A stretch of 64,000 nucleotides of DNA, taken from Acidobacteriaceae bacterium KBS 83 (GTDB lineage Bacteria; Acidobacteriota; Terriglobia; Terriglobales; Acidobacteriaceae). The number at the start of each line of letters is the position of its first letter. The first letter of the stretch is position 1. The stretch covers positions 62,001 to 126,000 of the forward strand of contig KB906733.1 of NCBI GenBank assembly GCA_000381585.1, in the 5' to 3' direction. Of the stretch, positions 54,017-62,844 are shown one piece after another. The translations under genes and the position numbers were made by a program. The notes beneath the pieces are model-generated. The model was given only the letters and a program-made list of their open reading frames with translations, had not been told where the DNA came from and did not search any database.

Positions 54017-55231
54017 TTAGGCCAGTGCGGCACTTTCAAACGCAATCTGCGCCGCCTCCGCCGCCGGCAGCGTCCACACCGCCAACCCCGCATTCGGCGC
54101 GCTCAGGCGTCCGGGCTGAAAGATGCTGCGCTTGTTGACCTCTTCATCAAGTTCTACGCCCGCCCAGCGCAGCGCGCGGCATACCCGGGCCCGCACCATC
54201 GGTTCGTCCTCACCGATGCCGCCGCCAAAAATGATCGCCTCCGCACCGCCCAGTGCGGCCAGATACGCTCCTACCTGCTTCGTGACCGAGTAGCAGAACA
54301 TCTCCATCGCCAGCGCAACTCGTGGATTGCCAAGCTGCTTCATTAGTACCCGCGTATCGAGCGAAATACCGGATATGCCAAGCAGACCGGATTTCTTGTT
54401 CAGCACATCGAGTGCCTCGTCCACATTCATCTCCGCCCGCTCCATCAGCACCTGCACGATCGCCGGATCTACGCTGCCACTCCGCGTGCCCATCATCAGC
54501 CCTTCCAGCGGCGTCACGCCCATCGAGTTGTCGACCGCAACACCATCGCGAATGGCGGTAGCGGAGCATCCGCTCTCCAGATGCAGTGACACCAGCCGGA
54601 CCTCCTCCAGTGGACGCTTCGTCTCGATCGCATATCGCTCCAGGAGCGAGCGATGCGAGAAGCCGTGAAATCCATAGCGGCGAATGCCATGGTTGTCCGC
54701 CAGTTCCGGCGGCAGTGGATATCGCCACGCCTCCTCCGGCATCTTCCGGTAGAACGATGTATCGAAGCCCGCCGCAATCTTCATCTCGGGTGCATGCTTG
54801 CGCAGTGCGCGGATCACTTCCAGTGAGCGCGCGTTGTGCAGCGGCGCAAATCGCTCGAGCGCTTCGATCTCGCCTTCCACCGCCGTGTTAACGATTACCG
54901 GCTTCTCGAACTGCTCGCCCCCATGAACCACCCGCACCGCTGCCAGGGCGACATCCTCGTAACTCACGCCGTGCTCGCCTGCTTGCTCGCGCAACCAGTC
55001 CAGCAGCGCTCCAGTCGCATCCGCAAAACTCTTCGCTTCTACGTCGTGCGATTCAGCAGTCTCGCGGCCCTGCATGCGTGAGAAGCTTGCCGGCTTGTCT
55101 TTTCCGATGTTCTCGACCATTGCGCTGGTCTGTATCTCGCTCTCACAGCCGAAGCGCTGTCCGGTTCGCACCTCCACCACATCTGCTTTCAATGAGTTGC
55201 TGCCCGGATTGAGGGTCAGGATGATCGTCAC
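54017..55231 (-). CDS. ackA: Acetate/propionate kinase family protein with altered phosphate loop
   Basis: This 404-residue ASKHA kinase starts at the GTG at 55231. Catalytic residues of acetate kinase are kept: Asn8 and Ser11 in LNPGSNSLK, Arg100, His132 in APLHNARS, Asp157 in FDTSFY, His189 in YGFHGFSHR and Arg250 in GTRSGSVDP. Two positions differ from the norm. The phosphate loop HLGNGAS is HLESGCS (Gly to Glu, Asn to Ser), and the usual His after FDTAF is Tyr. Acetate to acetyl phosphate remains the likely reaction, but specificity or direction may have shifted. No phosphotransacetylase gene is adjacent; it stands alone. Confidence 0.88.
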   Translation of the reverse strand: MTIILTLNPGSNSLKADVVEVRTGQRFGCESEIQTSAMVENIGKDKPASFSRMQGRETAESHDVEAKSFADATGALLDWLREQAGEHGVSYEDVALAAVRVVHGGEQFEKPVIVNTAVEGEIEALERFAPLHNARSLEVIRALRKHAPEMKIAAGFDTSFYRKMPEEAWRYPLPPELADNHGIRRYGFHGFSHRSLLERYAIETKRPLEEVRLVSLHLESGCSATAIRDGVAVDNSMGVTPLEGLMMGTRSGSVDPAIVQVLMERAEMNVDEALDVLNKKSGLLGISGISLDTRVLMKQLGNPRVALAMEMFCYSVTKQVGAYLAALGGAEAIIFGGGIGEDEPMVRARVCRALRWAGVELDEEVNKRSIFQPGRLSAPNAGLAVWTLPAAEAAQIAFESAALA

Positions 55232-55425
55232 GCCACGACCTCTTCGATTGGAATAAGCCTCGCGGGAGGCCCGCCCGCACTGCTATTCTGATGCTGCTAA
55301 GCACTGTCAGTGCGCCTCGCTGGATGGGTTCGACGGGTCTTTTTCGCCGGTGGAACGTCTTATCTCTTTGGGAAGCCGTTGCTTCCTGAAGCCGTTGCAT
55401 TTTGGTCAAGAGGTATCTCCGCTGT

Positions 55426-56349
55426 ATGTCTCGTCTTCTCACCTTCGGTCTGCTCAGCCTTCTTCTTTGCCCTCTTCTGCATGTGCACGCTCAGGTTGGC
55501 TACACGCAGTTGCAGCCAACAGATTCCGGCTATGGCCCGCTTGATAAAACGACGCCTTCCATTCCGCCGGATCAAATCATCCAGAAGTTCGCCGCCAAGG
55601 AATCCGAATTCCGCCGCGCGATGGACCAGTACACCTACACCCGCAATGTGAAGATCGAGACCATCAGCGATGGTGGAGCGACGGACGGCGCCTATCAGCA
55701 GGTCACAGACATCTCCTACGACGGCAAGGGTGCCAAGCTCGAACATGTCACCTTCGCGCCTGCCAATTCCCTCGAGCGCATCATCATGACGCCGGCCGAT
55801 ATGTCGGACATCGAGCATCGACTTCCATTCGTGCTAACCACGGAAGACCTTCCCCTCTACAACATCAACTACGTAGGCCGCCAGAAGGTCGATGACGTCG
55901 ATACCTACGTCTTCGATGTTGGTCCGAAGAAGATTGAGAAGGGGCAGCGCTATATTTTGGGCCGCATCTGGGTCGACCAGCGCGATCTGCAGATCGTTGT
56001 CGTCAGCGCGAAAAACGTTCCGGACGATCTGCGGCCTGGTCATGAAGACCTCTCGCTGCCGTTTACCACCTACCGCGAACAGGTCGACGGCCAATACTGG
56101 TTCCCCGTCTACAGCAAGGCGGACGGTGTCCTCCACTTCGGTGGCAGCAAGGGCTACGTGGCGGAAGATGTGCACGTGCGCTCCATCGTGAAGTATAGCA
56201 ACTACAAGAAATTCGGCTCCTCCATCAAGATCACCTTTGAAGGGCAGGACATCACCAGCAACACACAACAGCCTCCCGCCGGCAAGGCTCCCGCTGGTCA
56301 GCCCCAGAGCCAGCCCGCGAGCCAGACTCCACCCGCCCCGCACCCATAG
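55426..56349 (+). CDS. Secreted LolA/LolB-fold (outer-membrane lipoprotein-sorting-like) protein
   Basis: This protein of 307 residues starts at the ATG at 55426, which begins the signal peptide (LLTFGLLSLLLCPLLHVHAQ). The rest is a half-barrel pattern of long strands: FAAKESEFRRAMDQYTYTRN, RIWVDQRDLQIVVVSAKNVP and QYWFPVYSKADGVLHFGG. This is the arrangement of LolA-like proteins of Acidobacteriota. The tail (residues about 285-307) is Pro/Gln/Ala-rich and disordered. No lipobox is seen, so it is likely soluble in the periplasm. It may carry lipids or bind hydrophobic ligands. rpiA starts within about 60 bases downstream on the same strand. Confidence 0.82.
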   Translation: MSRLLTFGLLSLLLCPLLHVHAQVGYTQLQPTDSGYGPLDKTTPSIPPDQIIQKFAAKESEFRRAMDQYTYTRNVKIETISDGGATDGAYQQVTDISYDGKGAKLEHVTFAPANSLERIIMTPADMSDIEHRLPFVLTTEDLPLYNINYVGRQKVDDVDTYVFDVGPKKIEKGQRYILGRIWVDQRDLQIVVVSAKNVPDDLRPGHEDLSLPFTTYREQVDGQYWFPVYSKADGVLHFGGSKGYVAEDVHVRSIVKYSNYKKFGSSIKITFEGQDITSNTQQPPAGKAPAGQPQSQPASQTPPAPHP

Positions 56350-56409
56350 CGCGGTTGTCATCGCCCGGCCGCGATGCTGGAGCATCATGCCCGCGGCGTG
56401 ATATCACGG

Positions 56410-57132
56410 ATGGGCATGACTTCCAAAACATCGCAGGATCCGGCAGAGGCAGCAAAGCGGCGAGCCGCGCAATGGGCAGCATCCCAGGTGGAAGACGGCA
56501 TGGCCGTCGGCCTCGGCTCCGGCTCCACCTCGGCGCTGGTCATCGAGGAGATCGGGCGCCGCGTTCGCGATGGCCTTCGCATCGTGGGGATCGCCACATC
56601 CATCCAGTCGCATCGTCAGGCAGAGTCGCTCGGCATTCCGCTCACCGACTTCGCACGCCAGCCCCACTTGGATCTCACCATTGACGGCGCCGACGAGGTG
56701 CAGCGCGGCACATTGGCGCTCATCAAGGGGCACGGCGGCGCGTTGCTGCGGGAAAAGATCGTCGCCATGGCCAGCCGCCGCATGCTCGTCGCCGTCGATC
56801 CACGCAAGATTGTCGACAGGCTCGGCTCTGTCTTCACTGTGCCAGTAGAGATCGTGCCCTTCGGCTGGGAGACCACCCAGCGCCGCTTGCAGGATCAGGG
56901 CTTCGCCTCCGAACTCCGCAGAAACGATGCCGGCCAGCCTTACGTCACCGACGGTCAGCACTACATCCTGCACTGCAAGCTCATCGAATCGGGATTTACT
57001 CCGGAACAGGCAGCCGATGCCTTCAAGCGCACCACCGGTGTCGTCGAGCACGGTCTCTTCCTCAGCATCGCGACGAAAGTGGTCATCGGCAGCGTAGATA
57101 AGGTGGACTTCCTCGAACCCACGCAGAAGTGA
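56410..57132 (+). CDS. rpiA: Ribose-5-phosphate isomerase A
   Basis: This protein has about 240 residues (starts at 56410 or 56416) and interconverts ribose-5-phosphate and ribulose-5-phosphate in the pentose phosphate pathway. It carries the RpiA signatures GLGSGSTSALVIEEIG (phosphate loop), LTIDGADEV (catalytic Asp), IKGHGGALLREKIVA (catalytic Glu and Lys) and FGWETTQRRL. The C-terminal TGVVEHGLFLSIATKVVIGS is typical. Its stop at 57130-57132 lies 53 bases before the DAHP-synthase start, so the two make a likely unit that supplies erythrose- and ribose-phosphates and the aromatic pathway. Confidence 0.95.
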   Translation: MGMTSKTSQDPAEAAKRRAAQWAASQVEDGMAVGLGSGSTSALVIEEIGRRVRDGLRIVGIATSIQSHRQAESLGIPLTDFARQPHLDLTIDGADEVQRGTLALIKGHGGALLREKIVAMASRRMLVAVDPRKIVDRLGSVFTVPVEIVPFGWETTQRRLQDQGFASELRRNDAGQPYVTDGQHYILHCKLIESGFTPEQAADAFKRTTGVVEHGLFLSIATKVVIGSVDKVDFLEPTQK

Positions 57133-57185
57133 CGGCTCTCTCCGGCTCCGCTTCACTGCCGGATACAATTGAGAGAACGTTCACC

Positions 57186-58259
57186 ATGTCGACTCCCGTT
57201 ATACCCATGCAGCACGCCATTGATGATCTACGCATCCGGTCCGCCAATGTCGTGGACGCGCCGCTCACCCTCGAAGCCGAGCGCCCTATCACCGATGCCG
57301 CAGCCAACCTCGTCTATTACACACGTCAGCAGATCCTCAAAATTCTCGGTCTTACCGACCGCCGTCTTCTCGTTGTCGTTGGCCCCTGTTCCATCCACGA
57401 CACCGCAGCCGCGCTGGACTATGCGCGTCTCCTCAAGCCGCTTGCCGCGGAACTGGCTCAGGATCTCCTCCTGGTCATGCGCGTTTACTTCGAGAAGCCG
57501 CGCACTACTATCGGCTGGAAGGGCCTCATCAACGATCCGCATCTTGACGAGTCCCATCGCATCAACGACGGCCTGCGCATGGCGCGCAATCTGCTGCTAG
57601 ATCTCGCCGAGATGGGCGTTCCTGCGGGCAGCGAATTTCTGGATCTCATTACGCCGCAATATCTCGCCGCCCTCGTAAGCTGGGGCGCGATAGGCGCGCG
57701 CACTACGGAGAGCCAGCTTCACCGTCAGCTTGTTAGCGGTCTTTCCTGCCCCGTGGGCTTCAAGAACGGCACCTCCGGAGACGCCGGCATCGCCATCGAG
57801 GCCATTCTCTCCGCGCGCCATCCGCACACCTTCCTCGGCCACACCAAGGACGGCCAGACCGCTATCTTTGCCACCGATGGCAACCCTGACTGCCACCTCA
57901 TCCTGCGGGGCGGCCGCGGTGTCACCAACTACAGCGCTGCGGATGTGGAGCGGATCGCGGGCCTCGAGACGAAGGCCGGTCTCGCCCCTGCCATGATGAT
58001 CGACTGCAGCCACGCCAACAGCCGCAAGGACCACACCCGCCAGCCCGCCGTCTGCCGTGATGTTGCAGCGCAGATCGCCTCGGGCGACCGCCGCATTATT
58101 GGCGTGATGCTCGAAAGCAATCTCATCGCCGGCGCGCAAAAGCACGTGCCCGGCCAGCCGTTAGTGCGCGGTCAAAGCATGACGGATGCCTGCATCGGCT
58201 GGGAAGATACCGTGCCTCTGCTGCGAGAGCTCGCCGCCGCGGTGCGCACCCGCGGCTGA
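57186..58259 (+). CDS. 3-Deoxy-7-phosphoheptulonate synthase, class I (AroF/G/H type)
   Basis: This 357-residue enzyme condenses phosphoenolpyruvate with erythrose-4-phosphate, the first step of aromatic amino acid synthesis. The start is the ATG at 57186. Type I-alpha signatures are LLVVVGPCSIHDTAAALDYA, RVYFEKPRTTIGWKG, INDGLRMARNLL, VGFKNGTSGD and MIDCSHANSRKDHTRQP. The metal-binding Cys (in VGPCSIHD), His and Glu are present. The N-terminal extension of about 50 residues (in E. coli the feedback site) is kept. Which aromatic amino acid inhibits it cannot be read. It follows rpiA closely. Confidence 0.95.
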   Translation: MSTPVIPMQHAIDDLRIRSANVVDAPLTLEAERPITDAAANLVYYTRQQILKILGLTDRRLLVVVGPCSIHDTAAALDYARLLKPLAAELAQDLLLVMRVYFEKPRTTIGWKGLINDPHLDESHRINDGLRMARNLLLDLAEMGVPAGSEFLDLITPQYLAALVSWGAIGARTTESQLHRQLVSGLSCPVGFKNGTSGDAGIAIEAILSARHPHTFLGHTKDGQTAIFATDGNPDCHLILRGGRGVTNYSAADVERIAGLETKAGLAPAMMIDCSHANSRKDHTRQPAVCRDVAAQIASGDRRIIGVMLESNLIAGAQKHVPGQPLVRGQSMTDACIGWEDTVPLLRELAAAVRTRG

Positions 58260-58292
58260 CGAGTTCAGTTCTTTTGCTGGTTGCAAAACAAC

Positions 58293-59414
58293 TCAGCCTT
58301 CGCTGGAAGCATGCTCCAGCTTCAGCAGCTTGTCCTTGCGCTCCTTGCCCCAGCGATAGCCGGTGAGCTGTCCGTTCTTGCCTACCACGCGATGGCATGG
58401 CACCACCAGTGCGACCGGGTTCCGCGCACATGCCCGCGCCACCGCGCGTACCGCACGCGGCTGTCCTAGTTCCGCCGCTACAGCCGAGTAGCTCCGCGTC
58501 TCGCCGCGCGGAATCGACTGCAGCAGCCGCCACACCCGCTGTTCGAACGCTGTCGCCCGCAAATCGAGCGGCAGATCCAGTGCCACCGGGTGCTCTGTCA
58601 TGCGCGAGATCACAGCGCGGGTTGTTTCGCCCAGCCGCGCATCGTCGATGCTTGCCGACTCGATCTGGGCAGCAGGGAAGCGTTCGCGCAGCTCGCGCTC
58701 CATCCCCGCGACATCATCGCCCAGCGTCACTGCGCACAGCCCGCGCTCGGTTGCTGCCACCAGTACTTTGCCCAACGGGCAATCTGTAATCAGAAAGCGA
58801 ATCTTTTCGCCCAATCCGCCTTTCCGGAATCGCTCCGGCCGCATGCCCAGCCGCGCATCCGCGCCCTCATACATGCGGCTCGAAGAGCTGAACCCCGCCT
58901 CGTAGATCGCGTCCGTCACGCTGCTGCCGCCGACCAGCCTATCCCGCAGCAGCGCAGAGCGTCGATCGATCTGATAATGCCGCGGGCTCACGCCCAGCAC
59001 CCGTTCGAACATTCTCTGCACCGTGAAGGGGCTCATCGCCGATAGCCGGCCAAGCTCCTGCAGCGTCACCACCCGGTCGACATGCCGGTCGAGATAGTCG
59101 CACAGCCGCCGCACCATCTCCGCCTCGGCATGCTCGCCCGCCGGATGACACCGCCGGCACGCACGATAGCCCGCCGCCATCGCTGCATCCGCATTCGCAA
59201 AGAAGCGGACATTCTGCCGCGCCGGCCGCCGGCTGACACAGCTCGGACGGCAGAAGATCCCCGTTGTCTCCACCGCGTAGACAAACTGTCCATCCGCCGA
59301 CGCATCCCGCGTCTGCACCTCCCGCCACGCCTCCTCAACATCGAATGCGGCATCGAATGCGGCCTTCATCTCCACTACCTTCGCTGTCACCGGAACCATC
59401 TGTGTCGTCGCCAT
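58293..59414 (-). CDS. ada: Bifunctional Ada: methylphosphotriester sensor and O6-methylguanine-DNA methyltransferase
   Basis: This protein has about 373 residues (ATG at 59414). The N-terminal Ada zinc domain has the four cysteines in TTGIFCRPSCVSRRP and GYRACRRCHP. An AraC-type HTH follows (LSAMSPFTVQRMFERVLGVS, YEAGFSSSSRMYEGADARLG). The C-terminal methyltransferase has the acceptor Cys in PVALVVPCHRVVGKNGQLTG and the Arg finger region RAVARACARNPVAL. All three modules are complete. It repairs alkylated DNA and, once methylated on the N-terminal Cys, activates the adaptive response. No alkA or alkB lies beside it. It is convergent with the DAHP-synthase gene. Confidence 0.96.
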   Translation of the reverse strand: MATTQMVPVTAKVVEMKAAFDAAFDVEEAWREVQTRDASADGQFVYAVETTGIFCRPSCVSRRPARQNVRFFANADAAMAAGYRACRRCHPAGEHAEAEMVRRLCDYLDRHVDRVVTLQELGRLSAMSPFTVQRMFERVLGVSPRHYQIDRRSALLRDRLVGGSSVTDAIYEAGFSSSSRMYEGADARLGMRPERFRKGGLGEKIRFLITDCPLGKVLVAATERGLCAVTLGDDVAGMERELRERFPAAQIESASIDDARLGETTRAVISRMTEHPVALDLPLDLRATAFEQRVWRLLQSIPRGETRSYSAVAAELGQPRAVRAVARACARNPVALVVPCHRVVGKNGQLTGYRWGKERKDKLLKLEHASSEG

Positions 59415-59484
59415 GTCAGCATACTGCGCCCGGGCGCGCGCCGGCGCGCTCCGGTTCTTGCCGTAGAAGTCAGGAAATTGTGCT

Positions 59485-60393
59485 CTAGCGTTTCGCGGGA
59501 ATCTCGATGGGGACTGGCGGGGCCACGTGGCGCATCTCCGCAAAGTTGCCCTGGTCGATTCCCACGCTCAGCCGCCCGCGCGAATCGATATACAGCAGCC
59601 CCTGGCCCAACGAGACATCGCTGAATGTCTTCACAAATGGAAGCACGTAAGGGATCCCTGCAATCGTCACCGGAACGCGATCGCCCAGCGTGTAGCCGAG
59701 CTTCGCAAACGTTGTCGCCGGAACATTCGTCACCAGGTTGCCGAAGGGCCCATCCGTCCCGATCACCTGCCCGTGCAGTCCACCGGCATCGATGGCCGCC
59801 GAGTCGTTCTTCAACCGGACGAGCTTCGCCACATCAAGCTCCGGTCCTGCATCGGCCCAGTCGTCACCACGCGCCAGATGCGCACCTGCGGGTGAAAAGA
59901 TGTCGCGTCCATGGAAGGTGGACGACAGCTTCGCGCCGATCATCCACGCAGGACTCGTAATCTCTCTCGCGCCCACTAGCCCGTCCCGATCGGCGAGCTG
60001 GGTGATCATGCCGTTATCCGGCAGCACAAAATACTGTCCCACCTTCGACTTCGCAATGATCGCCTTGCGCGTACTCCCCACCGTCGGATCGATCACCGCA
60101 ACGAAGACCGCATCATGGGGGAAGTACGGCGCAGACCCCGCCAGAAATCGTCCCGCCTGCGCAATATCGAATGGCGTCACCTGGTGCGTGATGTCGATGA
60201 TCCTTGCCTGAGGGGCAATGCTGAACATCACCGCCTTGCAAATCCCGACTGCGTCATCATTCACATCGAAATCGGTCATGAACCCGATGACCCGCGGCGC
60301 AGGTGCTGTTTGCGCGCGAAGAGCAGGCAGTGCGAATAGCAGCGCAAGGACGACTAGCGTACCGCGAAATCGGAACGGAAAGCGTGCAGGCAC
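59485..60393 (-). CDS. S-adenosyl-L-methionine hydrolase (adenosine-forming) family protein with signal peptide
   Basis: This 302-residue protein of the DUF62/SAM hydroxide adenosyltransferase family is related to chlorinase/fluorinase. The triad is intact: Asp102 and Arg109 (seven apart) in VIDPTVGSTRK, and His161 in STFHGRDIFSPAG. Other family marks are ITHQVTPFDIAQA and the C-terminal VGIDQGNFAE. The oddity is the N terminus: basic PARFPFRFR then TLVVLALLFALPALRAQ, a textbook signal peptide cleaved near Gln28. SAM is made in the cytoplasm, so a periplasmic SAM hydrolase has no obvious substrate. The hydrophobic run at 11-26 is too clean to be part of the core fold. Confidence 0.88.
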   Translation of the reverse strand: MPARFPFRFRGTLVVLALLFALPALRAQTAPAPRVIGFMTDFDVNDDAVGICKAVMFSIAPQARIIDITHQVTPFDIAQAGRFLAGSAPYFPHDAVFVAVIDPTVGSTRKAIIAKSKVGQYFVLPDNGMITQLADRDGLVGAREITSPAWMIGAKLSSTFHGRDIFSPAGAHLARGDDWADAGPELDVAKLVRLKNDSAAIDAGGLHGQVIGTDGPFGNLVTNVPATTFAKLGYTLGDRVPVTIAGIPYVLPFVKTFSDVSLGQGLLYIDSRGRLSVGIDQGNFAEMRHVAPPVPIEIPAKR

Positions 60394-60458
60394 AGGGTCT
60401 CCGGCGACAGAGAGGATGGCAGCTTGTGGTCAGCATATATCCGTTGCCATCTGCTTCA

Positions 60459-62723
60459 TCAATGCAGCAAGCCAAACTCCGCGACCCCCGTCTCCGTCCC
60501 CACGAATACTTTCCCATCCACAATCACCGGCGTAATGAACTTGTTCCCGTTGCCGAATTGATCCCGGCCTCCCGCCGCCTGGTTGCTGTTGTAAAACTCT
60601 TTGGTCAGGTCCACAGGATCGTAGGCATGCAGCACACCGGGCAGACCGAGACTGCTTTCCAGCGCCCACACAATTCCATTCTGCGTTCCATTTGCCGATA
60701 CACTGGGCGTGCTCCCGGGATACCGAAATATTGCAGTCGACTGGCTTGAGGGCGTCGTCGCCAGCTTTGCCTGCGTAATCGGAAATGCCTTCAAGGTGTC
60801 GAACTGGCCGGCGTAATACACCGTGCCGTTGAAGTACGCGGGTGACGACCACGCGCCATTCGCCAGGGCGCCTGGCAGCTCCTGATATGCGTGGCTGTTG
60901 TCTACCGCGTTGAACTTGCCCATGTTGTCGCGGTCAGTCACGTAGATGTTGGTGTCTTTGCCTGCGCCCACCAGCAAATGTCGCACCGTGCCATTTGCGT
61001 CGGTCAAATCCGGCAACAGCATCGCACCACCGGAGCCGACGTCAATATCGTGGGCCGACTCGTAAACTGACTCAAACGGCTCGAAGTAATCCGCGACGGC
61101 GAGTTTGCCGCCCGCCGTGCTCAACTTCACAATCGCATTGCCGTAATCCTGCCGCGCAGGAAAGCCATTGCTGTCGAAGTTCGCGTCAAGCGTACCGTTT
61201 GCATCGAGGAAAAAGATGTTTCCGTTCGCATCAGCGGCCAAGCCATTGCCGGCCATCCAGATCGCCCCATCGCTGCCGTTCGGCGTCACGTTCAGAATCG
61301 CAGTCTGCTGTAGCGTGCTTTCGCTATAAGCCATCACCCATCCCGTGTAGGCGCCAATGTCGCAGTGCGAGGTCCAAGCAAGATAGATCGTGCCATTCAA
61401 CAGCAGCAGCCCCGCGCGCTCCGCATACTGCGCCGGATCGAAGGGCACATTGCCGCCCGACGAACCCGCTCCGGTACCGGGATAGCTCCCGGCGATCTCT
61501 ACAGGACTGCCCGGCTGTTCCGCTCCGCTTGTCAGACTCAGCGCATGCAGCCGCTGGTGATATCCCCCGCCGGCATCCTTGCTCATTGCTACAGCGAAGA
61601 TTACGCCCTTCGCGCGATCGATCACCGGCGTCGCTGTGATGCCGATCTCCGGTGTGATCTGACCGCAGCCACGGGCATCGCTCGTTGTCTCGCCGCTCCC
61701 CAGCAGCGAGACCGTCCATATCTGCGCGCCAGTGTCCGCATCAAATGCATACATGCTGCCATGCTCGGTAGCCATGTAGAGCACATTCGTTGCAGTGCCG
61801 TTTACATCAAAACCGGCAACATACAGCGGCTGTGCATCCACCTTGCCATCGGCCGGGAAGAATCCGATCTTTCCGAAGGCCGCGCTGGTCACATTCGCAG
61901 GCGTCAACACAGTTTCCTGCGCATTCAAGCCGTCCCGCGCGTTGTCGAAGTGATAGGTGGTCACGTCCGGAACAGGCGGTGTCTGGACATTCAGAGCCAG
62001 CGTGGCGGTGTGAGACAACGCGCCGGACGTTCCAGTAAACGTCACTGTCGCCGCGCCAGTCGCCGCGCCGGTGCTTGCGGTCAGTGTCACACTCTGCGCG
62101 GCTCCGGGAGTCAGAGTCAGCGATGCCGGTTTCGCCGTCACGCCCGCAGGCAACCCGCTTATGTTGACGGTAACCGGCGAGGCGAAGCCATTCGTTGCTG
62201 TCGCCTGGACGGAAAGCGCGGTACCGGTTGTTCCTTCGACCAGCGTCTGCGATTTCGGGGTCACCGTCAAAGAGAAGTCCGGCGGTGGCGGCGGTGGTGG
62301 CGGCGGTGGTGCGACAGTTGTGGTCAACGAAAGTGCCGCGCTGTGGCTCAGCATCCCCGAGGTTCCCGTCAGCGTCACCGTGGCAGAGCCACTCGCGACC
62401 GTGGCATCGGCCGTCAATACGATTTTCTGGGTGACGCCTGCGGACAGCGTCAGCGTGGCCGGCTTTGCCGTAACACCGGCCGGGAGCCCGCTTAAGGCGA
62501 CCGCCACGGGCGCGGCAAATCCGTTCACTGCGTTTGCCGTTACGCTCACCGATTGTCCAGCCGCCCCGCCGGTCACGGAAGCCATCGCGGGAGAGACACC
62601 CAGTGTGAAGTCAGGTGTGGCCGGGTCGGAGGGCATATCGGTGCCGCCGCAGCCCACGACCGTAGCAGCAGCAGTCAGGAGAGAAGTCGCAAGAAGCGAG
62701 ATAAGCGGCCAGTGCCTGCGCAT
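60459..62723 (-). CDS. Lipoprotein with Ig-like repeats and PQQ-type beta-propeller
   Basis: This protein has about 754 residues and starts at the ATG at 62723 with AGGAG upstream. Residues 1-24 are a lipoprotein signal ending in VVGC (Cys25). Two near-duplicate Ig-like domains of about 90 residues (each with VTANAVNGFAAPVAVALSGL or VQATATNGFASPVTVNISGL, then LPAGVTAKPA) are joined by a run of ten prolines. From about 250 there is a PQQ-like/quinoprotein-alcohol-dehydrogenase propeller (YMATEHGSMYAFDADTGAQI, VGAGKDTNIYVTDRDNMGKF). No PQQ-binding cysteines or catalytic residues are evident. It is likely an outer-membrane-anchored scaffold or binding protein. Confidence 0.87.
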   Translation of the reverse strand: MRRHWPLISLLATSLLTAAATVVGCGGTDMPSDPATPDFTLGVSPAMASVTGGAAGQSVSVTANAVNGFAAPVAVALSGLPAGVTAKPATLTLSAGVTQKIVLTADATVASGSATVTLTGTSGMLSHSAALSLTTTVAPPPPPPPPPPDFSLTVTPKSQTLVEGTTGTALSVQATATNGFASPVTVNISGLPAGVTAKPASLTLTPGAAQSVTLTASTGAATGAATVTFTGTSGALSHTATLALNVQTPPVPDVTTYHFDNARDGLNAQETVLTPANVTSAAFGKIGFFPADGKVDAQPLYVAGFDVNGTATNVLYMATEHGSMYAFDADTGAQIWTVSLLGSGETTSDARGCGQITPEIGITATPVIDRAKGVIFAVAMSKDAGGGYHQRLHALSLTSGAEQPGSPVEIAGSYPGTGAGSSGGNVPFDPAQYAERAGLLLLNGTIYLAWTSHCDIGAYTGWVMAYSESTLQQTAILNVTPNGSDGAIWMAGNGLAADANGNIFFLDANGTLDANFDSNGFPARQDYGNAIVKLSTAGGKLAVADYFEPFESVYESAHDIDVGSGGAMLLPDLTDANGTVRHLLVGAGKDTNIYVTDRDNMGKFNAVDNSHAYQELPGALANGAWSSPAYFNGTVYYAGQFDTLKAFPITQAKLATTPSSQSTAIFRYPGSTPSVSANGTQNGIVWALESSLGLPGVLHAYDPVDLTKEFYNSNQAAGGRDQFGNGNKFITPVIVDGKVFVGTETGVAEFGLLH
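62282..62313. repeat. G-rich low-complexity run encoding ten prolines
   Basis: A GGCGGTGGCGGCGGTGGTGG-type tract on the plus strand reads as a proline run between the two Ig-like domains of the lipoprotein. It is a plausible site of slippage and G-quadruplex formation. Confidence 0.7.
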
Positions 62724-62798
62724 GTCGGAGACTCCTCCCGGCGGCATATGCAGAATATGGCAGCCGAGACCTGGATGCTTGTCATCCGTTTGTAAAAG

Positions 62799-62826
62799 CA
62801 AAAGGCCCGCTCCGGGGAGCGGGCCT
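62799..62826 (-). terminator. Intrinsic terminator of metK
   Basis: The stem AGGCCCGCTCC (62803-62813) pairs with GGAGCGGGCCT (62816-62826), 11 bp, loop GG. On the minus strand it is followed by TTTGCTTTTAC. It lies 19 bases after the metK stop codon. Confidence 0.88.
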
Positions 62827-62844
62827 CTGCGACTTCAACTGCAA

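Noticed and set aside
61365-62495. 376-residue and neighbouring long plus-strand frames over the lipoprotein and metK genes
   Set aside because: They mirror the repeat and proline-rich composition of the real minus-strand gene; the frame running into metK would overlap a certain housekeeping gene.
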